Shown here: positions 1 through 6,918 of the stretch, one piece after another
How positions within the stretch are numbered: the first letter of the stretch is position 1
How the letters are laid out: the number at the start of each line of letters is the position of its first letter
Assembly: GCA_029256645.1 (NCBI GenBank)
Contig: JAQSXM010000089.1
Span: 1-10,182 of the forward strand
DNA length: 10,182 bases
Direction: 5' to 3'
Source: Sporomusa sp.
Lineage (GTDB): Bacteria; Bacillota_C; Negativicutes; Sporomusales; Sporomusaceae
Made by a program: the position numbers and the translations under genes
The notes under the pieces: model-generated
Told to the model about the DNA's origin: nothing
Database searches by the model: none
What the model saw: only the letters and a program-made list of their open reading frames with translations

Positions 1-2
1 TG

Positions 3-188
3 GGAGACGATTTGGAAGTCTTTTATCTTAAGTTTTTTCAGGCAGGACTTGTGAACAAGGTTGGCGAGAGCCTTATAAATAGGGACTTAATGAGACTTTC
101 CGAGCAAGTTGCGATAGGATTGGCTGAGCTTCATCCCTGTGCTCGTTTGCAACATTGCCTGCCAAGCTCTGATACAACCATTTGTTGA
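3..188 (+). CDS. Unrecognised C-terminal tail of a reading frame, cut by the window edge
   Basis: An open frame runs in from the left edge and stops at TGA 186-188, giving about 61 residues with no start inside the window. The start is hydrophilic and mildly helical (GDDLEVFYLKFFQAGLVNKVGES) and the end is cysteine-containing (HPCARLQHCLP). I do not recognise a family. A second open frame, offset by one base, overlaps it from 118 and continues to TAA 250-252 (ending KEYETDNLLDL). The original gene may therefore have used both frames and been broken by an indel between about 118 and 188. It could equally be non-coding sequence that happens to be open. Confidence 0.25.
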   Translation, partial: GDDLEVFYLKFFQAGLVNKVGESLINRDLMRLSEQVAIGLAELHPCARLQHCLPSSDTTIC

Positions 189-276
189 TATTAGCAAAAT
201 GGTTGGTAGCAGCTTAAAGGAATATGAGACGGACAACCTCCTGGATTTATAAAAGCCTTAAAGCGTTGAATGAAAT

Positions 277-314
277 AGAACTCCTGCAAATTTTTGTAAT
301 TTGGCAGGAGTTCT
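277..314 (+). terminator. Perfect 11-bp hairpin, possible terminator
   Basis: The arms AGAACTCCTGC (277-287) and GCAGGAGTTCT (304-314) are exact reverse complements around a 16-base T-rich loop that can itself pair a little (AAAT/ATTT). The hairpin sits between the left-edge frame and the membrane protein gene, where a terminator is expected. However, the right arm is followed by GTACTTATATGG rather than a T run, so intrinsic termination is only a guess. It could also be a processing or mRNA-stability hairpin. Confidence 0.45.
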
Positions 315-357
315 GTACTTATATGGTAAATGAATTAGAAGTCTAGGAGGTATGTAC

Positions 358-792
358 ATGCTGTATTATTTGACTGTAGGGCTGACGATAATTTCAAGTA
401 TACTATATCATGTATTTCTAAAAGTAACCCCGGCCAATGTAAATCCCCTGATTTCCCTTTCGGTTACCTATCTGACAGCCAGTCTTGTAACTTTATTGTT
501 GCTTCCTCTTTATCCAGGCGACAAGCTGATTTCTTTTATCGGCAGCTTGAGGGAGTTAAACTGGGCTAGTTATGCGTTAGGAATTGCTATTGTCGGTCTG
601 GAAGTGGGAACCTTGTTAGCCTATCGCGCCGGTTGGAATATAAGCTTGTTTAATATTGTGGCAAGCACTACGGTTACGGTACTATTAATCCCTGTTGGAT
701 TATTGTACTTTAAAGAGAGTCTGACAAATACCACGATAGTTGGACTGGTGTTTTGTCTTATTGGACTTATTCTTATTAACTATAAAGTATAA
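358..792 (+). CDS. Small EamA/DMT-type membrane protein (single domain)
   Basis: This is a 144-residue, very hydrophobic protein with about five membrane segments, near residues 2-20, 31-51, 70-89, 97-117 and 124-142. The final stretch, LLYFKESLTNTTIVGLVFCLIGLIL, is typical of the end of an EamA domain of the drug/metabolite transporter superfamily, where a Glu after the fourth helix precedes the last helix. Full transporters carry two such domains and about 300 residues. This protein has only one, so it would have to act as a dimer, as small DMT members do. An ATG also occurs at 352, but the AGGAGG at 345-350 leaves a single base before it. The same site is 7 bases from the ATG at 358, so I chose 358. 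The substrate is unknown. The exonuclease gene starts 31 bases downstream and may be co-transcribed. Confidence 0.75.
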   Translation: MLYYLTVGLTIISSILYHVFLKVTPANVNPLISLSVTYLTASLVTLLLLPLYPGDKLISFIGSLRELNWASYALGIAIVGLEVGTLLAYRAGWNISLFNIVASTTVTVLLIPVGLLYFKESLTNTTIVGLVFCLIGLILINYKV

Positions 793-823
793 GTTCATGG
801 GCTAACAGTAGGAGGTATATAGA

Positions 824-1684
824 ATGAGCGAAATTGAAAAATTGGTTTTAGTTGATGGTCATAATCTTTTGTTTAGAATGTTTTATGGTGTACCTGCAAG
901 GATGCGTTCAAGAGACGGCAAATTATTAAATGCAGTGATTGGTTTCATGGGAGCGATATTAAAGTATATTAAAGTATTTGAATCTGATTATTTTCTAATA
1001 ATATTTGATAGTGAACAGCCGACGCGTAGGAATGCAGAATATGAAGAATATAAGAAGAACAGGCAATCAGATTTTAAAAACATTGAAGATGATGAGAATC
1101 CCTTTATACAACTTGATATTATAAAAAACTTGTTAGATTTATTGCATATTAAGTATTGTGAAATAGATGGCTATGAAACCGATGATGTTATTGCTAGTTA
1201 CGTACATAAATATCCAGAAATACAAAGCTATATAATCTCGGCCGATACAGATATGCTGCAATTGGTAAATGATAATGCCGCTCTTTTCATTGACAGGGGT
1301 AAAAACTCTGTTTTGTTTGATAAAACTAAGGTAGTAGAAAAATATAATGTTAAGCCTGAGAATATTATAGATTACAAAGCTTTAGTAGGGGATAAATCTG
1401 ATAATATATCAGGTATATTTGGAATTGGACATAAAACTGCTGCAAAGCTTATAAATAATTATGGCAATATAGAATCGATAATAGATACATTAGCATCAAT
1501 AAATCCAGATTCATTAAAGAAGAGAATAGAAACTAATATAGAGATCCTTAAACTTAATAAATCAATAATAAAACTTGATAATAGTGTTGAGTTATCAATA
1601 GAATTAGAGAAGTTAAAGATAGACTATAAAGAATATGCGGGTAGTAAGACGATTGAAATATTAAAAGAAAATGAGTATATCTAA
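824..1684 (+). CDS. Stand-alone 5'-3' exonuclease (PolA N-terminal/FEN type: PIN plus H3TH)
   Basis: This 286-residue protein matches the 5'-nuclease domain found at the N terminus of DNA polymerase I and in stand-alone flap nucleases. It should remove RNA primers or 5' flaps in a metal-dependent reaction. The acidic metal ligands all appear to be present: D11 (VDGHN), D62 (FDSEQPTRR), E118/D120/D121 (GYETDDVIAS), D141/D143 (SADTDMLQLV) and D190/D193 (GDKSDN). The helix-hairpin-helix arch follows at 196-210 (GIFGIGHKTAAKLI). The arrangement suggests an active enzyme rather than an Xni-like protein with lost ligands. No polymerase domain follows, since the stop is at 1682-1684. The start is supported by AGGAGG at 810-815, 8 bases before ATG. 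The gene is far more AT-rich than the genes from 2161 onward and uses many ATA isoleucine codons, which suggests separate ancestry. A YpcP-like housekeeping role and a phage origin are both possible. Confidence 0.88.
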   Translation: MSEIEKLVLVDGHNLLFRMFYGVPARMRSRDGKLLNAVIGFMGAILKYIKVFESDYFLIIFDSEQPTRRNAEYEEYKKNRQSDFKNIEDDENPFIQLDIIKNLLDLLHIKYCEIDGYETDDVIASYVHKYPEIQSYIISADTDMLQLVNDNAALFIDRGKNSVLFDKTKVVEKYNVKPENIIDYKALVGDKSDNISGIFGIGHKTAAKLINNYGNIESIIDTLASINPDSLKKRIETNIEILKLNKSIIKLDNSVELSIELEKLKIDYKEYAGSKTIEILKENEYI

Positions 1685-1701
1685 TTTTATTAGGAGTATG
1701 A

Positions 1702-1928
1702 TTGCGCGAAAGATTGAAATATGAATTGGTGAGATTGTTCGTAGGTTCCTTGTTTATTATTTCTGTATTATTAGGGGGTTGTACCACTATGCAAGATCAA
1801 CCGGTAGTTACTACAAAAAATATGTAGCCGCGGCGGACCTTGAAATGGGGCTTGCAGCGGTGTCCGTTTACTGGGCATTGCTGTCATCTGACACAATTAG
1901 ACAAAATAGTGATTGCATTTTTCATTAG
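1702..1928 (+). pseudogene. Frameshifted remnant of a small lipoprotein
   Basis: A TTG start at 1702, placed 5 bases after AGGAG (1692-1696), opens a 41-residue frame ending at TAG 1825-1827. It has a positive N terminus (RERLKYELVR), a hydrophobic core (LFVGSLFIISV) and a lipobox LLGG followed by C27, so it reads as an exported lipoprotein start. The frame stops just after the six-A run 1815-1820. Adding one A there would avoid the stop and continue as KKYVAAADLEMGLAAVSVYW, open to TAG 1926-1928. A single-base loss in a homopolymer is therefore the simplest explanation, through mutation or sequencing error. Even when joined the product would be only about 75 residues, and its last part overlaps the promoter at 1913. 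It is probably a 3'-truncated gene. Family unknown. Confidence 0.5.
1882..1893. promoter_or_regulatory. Small inverted repeat upstream of a strong promoter
   Basis: TGTCA and TGACA are separated by two bases and end 19 bases before the -35 element at 1913. The position would suit an activator or repressor site. The repeat is short enough to be chance, and no second copy was found in the window. Confidence 0.2.
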
Positions 1929-1941
1929 CGTGCGTTATAAT
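1913..1941 (+). promoter_or_regulatory. Near-consensus sigma-70/SigA promoter
   Basis: A -35 element TTGCAT (1913-1918) and a perfect -10 element TATAAT (1936-1941) are separated by exactly 17 bases. Transcription should begin near 1948. No coding frame follows directly. The first structure downstream is the hairpin at 1965-2009, so the promoter drives a short RNA of about 70 bases, or a leader that reads through toward tctC. Confidence 0.7.
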
Positions 1942-1947
1942 ACATAA

Positions 1948-2016
1948 AAATATATATGCAAGTCAAAGGCGACTATTAAGATAATTTAATTATCTCTATA
2001 GCCGCTTTTATTTTTA
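1948..2016 (+). ncRNA. Candidate small RNA or attenuator leader
   Basis: This is the predicted transcript between the strong promoter at 1913-1941 and the T run at 2011-2015. It is about 70 bases long, carries no convincing reading frame and consists almost entirely of one long hairpin. It could be an independent small RNA, a decoy of a decayed gene or IS element, or a leader whose terminator controls read-through into tctC. It matches no riboswitch class that I recognise. The ends are inferred from the promoter and terminator only. Confidence 0.35.
1965..2015 (+). terminator. Intrinsic terminator, long hairpin plus T run
   Basis: The outer arms 1965-1976 (AAAGGCGACTAT) and 1998-2009 (ATAGCCGCTTTT) pair with one G-U and one A-C mismatch. 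Inside them AGATAATT (1979-1986) and AATTATCT (1988-1995) are exact reverse complements. TTTTA then TTTTT follow the stem to 2015. It lies only about 20 bases after the predicted transcription start, which is unusual for a terminator unless it ends a small RNA or works as an attenuator. Confidence 0.65.
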
Positions 2017-2048
2017 TATAAAACGAAAAAAGCTGCAAAAAAGAGTTA

Positions 2049-2074
2049 TGGCATACTGGTATACCGGTATGCCA
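2049..2074. promoter_or_regulatory. Palindromic operator upstream of tctC, probable GntR/FadR-type site
   Basis: The 26-base near-perfect palindrome has arms TGGCATAC and GTATGCCA around a central GGTATACC, with a single mismatched pair (T2057 against G2066). The centre lies about 100 bases before the tctC start. The GT-AT-AC core resembles operators of FadR-subfamily GntR regulators, and one such regulator is encoded at 7609. The 14 bases ATACTGGTATACCG (2053-2066) recur exactly at 8354-8367 in front of the C-S lyase gene. No convincing -35/-10 pair could be fixed around it, although TATACC at 2060-2065 could serve as a -10. Confidence 0.7.
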
Positions 2075-2160
2075 ATATGCCGGGAAAGGGAGGGATCAGC
2101 GGGGATTTTGCATGGTATTCAATAGTAAATTGTCATTAAAACAAAGTTGGAGGTATCGCT

Positions 2161-3159
2161 ATGAATGCAAAAAAAGTTACTGTTTTTCTGGGAATGGTGC
2201 TGTTAATGGTGGCGGTAGTCGTGGCAGGCTGCAATACTGCCCGGCAATCCGCGAAAAAAGAGGAAGTCAAATATCCCATCAAACCAATTACCCTGATCGT
2301 GCCTTTTGCGGCCGGCGGCGTCAGTGATTTAGTATCCAGACAGATCGCGCAGGTGAGCAAAAGCTATTTATCGCAGCCGGTTAATGTGGTCAACCGTCCG
2401 GGCGGGTCGGGAACAGTCGGCACAAACGAGGTCGTTACCGCCAATCCGGATGGCTACACGTTAATGTTTGGCTCAAGCGGAGAGCTGGCTTCAGGCCTGC
2501 ATGTTGTCAAGGCTCCTTACGGTGTTGATCAATATACTCCCCTGGTGCAGGTCGGGGCCTTGCGGATAGCTCTGGTGGTAAAAAAAGACGCACCCTGGCA
2601 AACCCTGCAAGAATTCGTTGCGTATGCCAAACAGAATCCTGATAAGCTGTCAGCAGGGATTCCCGGTGAAGGAACGGTTGTGCATCTGACCGGTGTTAAC
2701 TTTCAACAAAAGGCAGGCATCAAATTAACGTCTGTGCCTTTTCAGGGCAGCGGCCAGTTAATCCCCAGTTTATTGGGCGGTCATGTCGATTTAGCCTTCC
2801 TCAATGTAACGGAAATCATGAGCCAGTATAAAGCCGGTGAGGTTAGAATCCTGGCGGTATTTGCCGATACACGGGTAGATGCGATTAATGATGTGCCTAC
2901 AGCCAAAGAACAGGGAGTCGATGTTGCCGGCGGGGCCAGCCATTACATAATCGCTCCTAACGGCTTGCCGGAGAATGTTGCCAAAGCGTTACAGGCGGCC
3001 CTGAAAAAAGCGACAGAAGACCCCCAGTTCCAGGACTTTGCTAAAAATACCGGCTATCAGGTAATTTATACAGAAACTGACAAGGCCAAACAGGATTTAA
3101 AACAATGGTATGAAACAGCGGGGAAAATTTATTCTGATTTAGGAATGAAGGCCAAATGA
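2161..3159 (+). CDS. tctC: TctC/Bug-family substrate-binding lipoprotein of a TTT transporter
   Basis: This 332-residue extracytoplasmic solute receptor captures a carboxylate and delivers it to the TctAB permease. The N terminus is a lipoprotein signal (MNAKK, hydrophobic 6-21, lipobox VVAG then C24), so the protein should be membrane-anchored. Bug-family marks are IVPFAAGGVSDLVSR (46-60, with the conserved GG..D), NRPGGSGTVG (78-87) and NPDGYT (95-100). Length is normal for the family. GGAGG at 2149-2153 is 7 bases before ATG. The stop overlaps the tctB start (ATGA), which points to translational coupling. The family binds tricarboxylates, dicarboxylates, amino acids, nicotinate and other acids, so the ligand cannot be named. 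The palindrome at 2049-2074 probably controls its transcription. Confidence 0.92.
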   Translation: MNAKKVTVFLGMVLLMVAVVVAGCNTARQSAKKEEVKYPIKPITLIVPFAAGGVSDLVSRQIAQVSKSYLSQPVNVVNRPGGSGTVGTNEVVTANPDGYTLMFGSSGELASGLHVVKAPYGVDQYTPLVQVGALRIALVVKKDAPWQTLQEFVAYAKQNPDKLSAGIPGEGTVVHLTGVNFQQKAGIKLTSVPFQGSGQLIPSLLGGHVDLAFLNVTEIMSQYKAGEVRILAVFADTRVDAINDVPTAKEQGVDVAGGASHYIIAPNGLPENVAKALQAALKKATEDPQFQDFAKNTGYQVIYTETDKAKQDLKQWYETAGKIYSDLGMKAK

Positions 3160-3602
3160 CACTGGACAAAGTCATTATCAGCATGCATGTGGTATTAGCC
3201 GCTGTTTACCTTTACGGCAGCAGCAGCCTCGCTTTAGGGACACTGAAATCGCCCGGGGCGGGTATGTTTCCCCTGATCATCGGCAGTATATGGGCTGTGA
3301 TTTCGCTGGCTGCCTTTAGCGGCCAAGGGCAGCCTGCCAGCGAAAGGCTGGACAAGGCGACTTCCGTCCGGCTGACCAAAGTCGGCGCGGCTATCGTGCT
3401 TTACCTTGTTTTGCTGCCGGTAATCGGGTTTACGGTAAGTACGTTTTTGGCCCTGTACTATGTTTCCCACCTTATGGGGAATCAGGGGTGGGGCAATAAG
3501 CTCAGGTTCAGCCTTACCGGTGTTATTGTCTCGGTGCTGATTTTTCAGTGGTTACTGCAACTGCCATTGCCGGAGCCGCTGTTGGCAATATTTGATATAT
3601 GA
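3156..3602 (+). CDS. tctB: TctB-type small membrane subunit of a TTT transporter
   Basis: This 148-residue protein has about four hydrophobic segments, near 5-22, 38-54, 76-104 (probably one long or two short helices) and 116-134. The position between tctC and tctA, the size and the loop SPGAGMFPLIIG (32-43) fit TctB (DUF1468), the poorly conserved small subunit that assembles with TctA in the membrane. The start ATG lies inside the tctC stop (ATGA), with only a weak GAAGG upstream, so translation likely depends on tctC. The tctA start is 16 bases downstream. The sequence is too divergent to suggest a substrate. Confidence 0.85.
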   Translation: MTLDKVIISMHVVLAAVYLYGSSSLALGTLKSPGAGMFPLIIGSIWAVISLAAFSGQGQPASERLDKATSVRLTKVGAAIVLYLVLLPVIGFTVSTFLALYYVSHLMGNQGWGNKLRFSLTGVIVSVLIFQWLLQLPLPEPLLAIFDI

Positions 3603-3618
3603 AAGAGGGTAATGGCTG

Positions 3619-5118
3619 ATGGAGGATTTAATCCAGGGATTTTGTACTGTGCTTACCGGCGCTAATCTGGGCTGGTGTTTTCTCGGTGTGGTTATGGGGA
3701 CCCTGGTCGGTGTACTGCCCGGGCTGGGACCGGTAGGGGCGATGTCCCTGTTATTACCGGTGACCTTTACTATGGATACAACCAGCGCTCTCATCCTGCT
3801 GGCGGGGATTTACTATGGTTCGATGTACGGCGGTTCGACCACCTCCATTCTGGTGAACGTTCCCGGTGAGGCCGCTTCTGTGATTACCTGCCTTGACGGC
3901 AACAAAATGGCGAAGCAGGGCAAAGCCGGACCGGCACTGACAATTGCGGCTATCGGTTCTTTTGTGGCCGGAACAATAGGGGTGGTGCTGATTATGCTGA
4001 TGGCCCCGGCGCTGGCCAGAGCTGCGCTCAAGTTTGGCCCTCCTGAATATTTCGGGATAGCCTTGCTGGGGCTGTTGCTGTTGACGCGCCTGACCGGGAG
4101 GCAGGTAAAAAAATCCTATGTGATGATGTTTTTTGGCATTGCGCTGGCCACAGTCGGGATGGACCCGATCGGCGGCGCTGAACGGTTTACTTTCGGCAGC
4201 CCGACCCTGATTCAGGGGCTCGATTTTATCCCGGTGATTATGGGCTTGTATGGTATTGCCGAAGTATTAAGCAGCACAGAAGATATTTTCAAACCATTAG
4301 AGGTGCTTAAAGTCCGGTTCCGGGAGCTTATGCCGTCCAAGCAGGATTTCAAAGCCAGTGTCGGGCCGATTACCCGGGGCACTGTCCTCGGTTTTCTGAT
4401 TGGTCTGATTCCGGGGCCTGCCAATATTATCAGTACCTTTGTCTCCTATGGGGTGGAAAAAAAGCTGAGCAAACAACCGGAGCGGTTTGGCAATGGTGCC
4501 ATTGAAGGTGTTGCCGGTCCGGAAACGGCCAACAATGCCGCCTGCTGCGGCGCCTTAGTCCCGCTGCTGTCGTTAGGGGTGCCGTTTTCCCCGTTACCGG
4601 CGGTTTTGCTGGGGGCCTTTATGCTGCATAATGTTGTTCCCGGCCCGACGCTGATCCAGGAGCACCCGGATTTGTTCTGGGGACTGATTGCCAGCATGTA
4701 TATCGGGAATGTGATGCTGCTTGTGCTGAATTTACCGCTCGTGGGGCTGTTTGCCCGCGTTGCCAGCATTCCCGGTAAATATCTTATGCCGTTGGTGATT
4801 GTATTTTGCTTTATCGGTGCTTTCTCGGTGCGCAACAGCATGTTTGATCTCTGGGTACTCGTGATTTTCGGATTTCTGGGGTATTTCTTCCGCAAAAACG
4901 GCTATGACCCAACGCCGCTGGCGCTGGGAATGGTACTGGGACCAATGCTGGAAGACAGTTTCCGCCAGTCGGCCCTGTTGTTCCGCGGGGATATGCTGGG
5001 TTTCTTCTCCCGGCCGCTCTCTGGGACCATGATGGCTTTGGCGATGGTTATTATCCTCTGGCCGCTGGGGCAAAGGCTTGTGAAACGCTTACGTAATAAG
5101 AATGAGGTGATTGTATGA
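3619..5118 (+). CDS. tctA: TctA-type large permease subunit of a TTT transporter
   Basis: This 499-residue polytopic membrane protein has about a dozen hydrophobic segments, which is normal for TctA. It carries the family signature from residue 65 (YYGSMYGGSTTSILVNVPGE) followed by GKAGPALTIAAIGSFVAGTIG (101-121). The two-fold internal duplication of the family shows as GVLPGLGPVGAMSL (31-44) matched by GLIPGPANIISTF in the second half, and GVAGPETANNAACCGALVPLL in the second half also fits the family. TctA forms the cation-driven transport path for the solute presented by TctC. GAGGG at 3605-3609 lies 9 bases before ATG. The end overlaps the next gene by ATGA, so the hydrolase is coupled to the permease. 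Confidence 0.95.
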   Translation: MEDLIQGFCTVLTGANLGWCFLGVVMGTLVGVLPGLGPVGAMSLLLPVTFTMDTTSALILLAGIYYGSMYGGSTTSILVNVPGEAASVITCLDGNKMAKQGKAGPALTIAAIGSFVAGTIGVVLIMLMAPALARAALKFGPPEYFGIALLGLLLLTRLTGRQVKKSYVMMFFGIALATVGMDPIGGAERFTFGSPTLIQGLDFIPVIMGLYGIAEVLSSTEDIFKPLEVLKVRFRELMPSKQDFKASVGPITRGTVLGFLIGLIPGPANIISTFVSYGVEKKLSKQPERFGNGAIEGVAGPETANNAACCGALVPLLSLGVPFSPLPAVLLGAFMLHNVVPGPTLIQEHPDLFWGLIASMYIGNVMLLVLNLPLVGLFARVASIPGKYLMPLVIVFCFIGAFSVRNSMFDLWVLVIFGFLGYFFRKNGYDPTPLALGMVLGPMLEDSFRQSALLFRGDMLGFFSRPLSGTMMALAMVIILWPLGQRLVKRLRNKNEVIV

Positions 5119-6113
5119 CAATCTTTGATTATCCGCTTGAACCGGGACAGCGACTGTGTGAGTATATCAAAGTCGGTGAACTGGCGTGTTTTAGTGATAT
5201 ACGTATTCCCGTGCTGGCTATACGCGGTAAGCAGGACGGACCGACGTTATGGCTGACCGGCGCGGTGCATGGGGATGAACTGAATGGCCTGTGGGCCATG
5301 CGGCGGCTGTTCTGGGATCTTGATGTGGAAAAACTGCAGGGAACGCTGGTGCTTACCCCGCTCCTCAATCCGGTGGCCTTTCTGGGGCGCGCCAAGGTCA
5401 GCATGCTGGACTCGCTGGATATGGACCAGCAGTTTCCCGGGAATCCGGCAGGGTTATACTCTGAACGGGTTGCCCATGCCGTCTTCAGTGAACTAAAGCA
5501 GAAAGCCAATTATGTCATTGATTTTCATACATTAAATCATTTATTCAGCGCTACTCCGTATACGGTATCCAAAATTGTACCGGGGGCAGATGATCAGACC
5601 AACCAGCAAGCCTTCCGGATGGCTAAAGCCTTTGGTGTTTTTCCCAACTGCCGGGTAAACCTGCAAAGTGCCAGCGGCGAACTTCCCGGCACGACCAGCG
5701 GTGCCCTCGATATTGTCTGCATGCAGCATAATATCCCCTGCTTTATGGCCGAACTGGGCGGCGGCGGGCGCTGGGAAGAAGCATTTATCCAGGTGGCCTA
5801 TATGGGAATCCGGGATGTTATGATCGATCTCGGCATGCTTGCCGGCAATTTGCCAGTGCCTGAGAAGCAATTAATCATTACCAAGCGGAAATTTCTGCGC
5901 AGCAATGCCGGCGGTTTGGTGCGGATGGCCGTGGAACCGGGCAGCTTTGTTCCGGCCGGCGGTCTAATTGCCACCATCTACGATTTCTGGCAGGAAGTTG
6001 ATCATCTATACGCCGATCAGGACATGTTTATGATTGCCACCTGTTTTAATCCGGTTGTTTCCAGTGGGGACCGCCTGGCTTTTGTCGGCTGCGAATGGCA
6101 TGAAGACAAGTAG
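5115..6113 (+). CDS. Succinylglutamate desuccinylase/aspartoacylase-family (M14) zinc hydrolase
   Basis: This 332-residue cytoplasmic enzyme (no signal peptide) should cleave the amide of an N-acyl amino acid or a similar carboxylate. Zinc ligands fit H52 and E55 (GAVHGDELNG) and H138 (VIDFHTL), and E213 (MAELGGGG) is a good candidate for the general-base Glu. The order is the family's: Zn site, a NPVAFLGRAK loop (85-94), the DFHT strand, then a C-terminal beta domain (from about 260, NAGGLVRMAVEPGSFVPAGG) that resembles a barrel-sandwich hybrid. Related enzymes include AstE, aspartoacylase, the mercapturate-deacylating aminoacylase III and many uncharacterised amidohydrolases. The ATGA overlap with tctA suggests that it acts on the imported compound. 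The natural substrate is unknown. Confidence 0.88.
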   Translation: MTIFDYPLEPGQRLCEYIKVGELACFSDIRIPVLAIRGKQDGPTLWLTGAVHGDELNGLWAMRRLFWDLDVEKLQGTLVLTPLLNPVAFLGRAKVSMLDSLDMDQQFPGNPAGLYSERVAHAVFSELKQKANYVIDFHTLNHLFSATPYTVSKIVPGADDQTNQQAFRMAKAFGVFPNCRVNLQSASGELPGTTSGALDIVCMQHNIPCFMAELGGGGRWEEAFIQVAYMGIRDVMIDLGMLAGNLPVPEKQLIITKRKFLRSNAGGLVRMAVEPGSFVPAGGLIATIYDFWQEVDHLYADQDMFMIATCFNPVVSSGDRLAFVGCEWHEDK

Positions 6114-6145
6114 CGGTCCGGACATGACAGGGGAGGATTGAAGCA

Positions 6146-6865
6146 ATGATTGCCTGGAAACATAAGATTGGTCTGCTGATTTCTGCCCGCAATCAGGTGA
6201 TTGAGCCTGACTTCAATCAATATAGGCCGGCCGGCGTCAGCGTGCATAGTACCAGAATCAGAAAAGACCAGGATTTTACCAATGTCGATACTATGAATAC
6301 CCTGCAGGCTTCGGCCCGGGACGCCGCGGCGGTGATTGCCCAGGCGGGTGTTGATATCGCGGTTTTTGGCTGTACAGCCGCCAGCTTTTTGCACGGGGGC
6401 GGCCAGGATATCCAGCTTGCCCGGTCTTTGCAGCAGGCGGCAGGCATCCCCGTGATCACGACCGCCACTGCGGTGGTAACGGCCCTGCAGGCCCTGGAGC
6501 TGAAGCGTTTAACCATTATTACACCCTACATTGACGAACTGAATGAGCGGGAAGGCGCTTTTTTCCGCAACAATGGCTTTGACGTTAAAAGGTTAAAGGG
6601 TATGGATATTGAACAGACCAGCAAGCTGCCCGGCCTGACGCCGGCAGAGATTTATCATTTTTGTATCAAGTATTTTGACAGTGGCAGTGATGGCCTGTTT
6701 ATCAGCTGTACCAATATCAGAGCGATGGCGGTTATTCCATATCTGGAGATGCATTTGGGCAAGCCGGTCATCACCTCCAATCAGGCCAGCTTATGGTGCG
6801 CATTGCGCCAAAGCGGCAACAACGACCGTTGTGAGCAGGCCGGGTTATTATTGAAGGAGCATTGA
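6146..6865 (+). CDS. Asp/Glu racemase superfamily enzyme, maleate isomerase/arylmalonate decarboxylase-like
   Basis: This 239-residue cytoplasmic enzyme contains the paired catalytic cysteines of the superfamily: C76 in AVFGCTAASFLHGG and C188 in GLFISCTNIRAM. The second motif, SCTN.R, and the length suit the maleate cis-trans isomerase/arylmalonate decarboxylase branch better than true aspartate or glutamate racemases. Having both cysteines argues against a decarboxylase with a single Cys. It would isomerise or racemise an acidic intermediate using two opposed thiols and no cofactor. GGGGAGG at 6130-6136 lies 9 bases before ATG, and the gene follows the hydrolase after 32 bases. Substrate unknown: maleate, a hydantoin or an amino acid are all possible. 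Confidence 0.82.
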   Translation: MIAWKHKIGLLISARNQVIEPDFNQYRPAGVSVHSTRIRKDQDFTNVDTMNTLQASARDAAAVIAQAGVDIAVFGCTAASFLHGGGQDIQLARSLQQAAGIPVITTATAVVTALQALELKRLTIITPYIDELNEREGAFFRNNGFDVKRLKGMDIEQTSKLPGLTPAEIYHFCIKYFDSGSDGLFISCTNIRAMAVIPYLEMHLGKPVITSNQASLWCALRQSGNNDRCEQAGLLLKEH

Positions 6866-6918
6866 TGCCAGGCGCTGCTCCGCCAGTTAAAATTTGAATG
6901 ACAGATAGGGGATTATTT

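Noticed and set aside
1554..1787. 77-residue minus-strand frame overlapping the exonuclease end
   Set aside because: It lies antisense to the exonuclease end and the lipoprotein start, has no RBS or recognisable motif, and reflects low stop density in AT-rich sequence.
2112..2327. 71-residue plus-strand frame overlapping the tctC start
   Set aside because: It overlaps the clear lipoprotein signal of TctC in another frame and has no RBS of its own.
4446..4895. Long minus-strand frame inside tctA
   Set aside because: It is antisense to an unmistakable TctA coding frame, and its translation is rich in Ser, Pro and Thr without family motifs.
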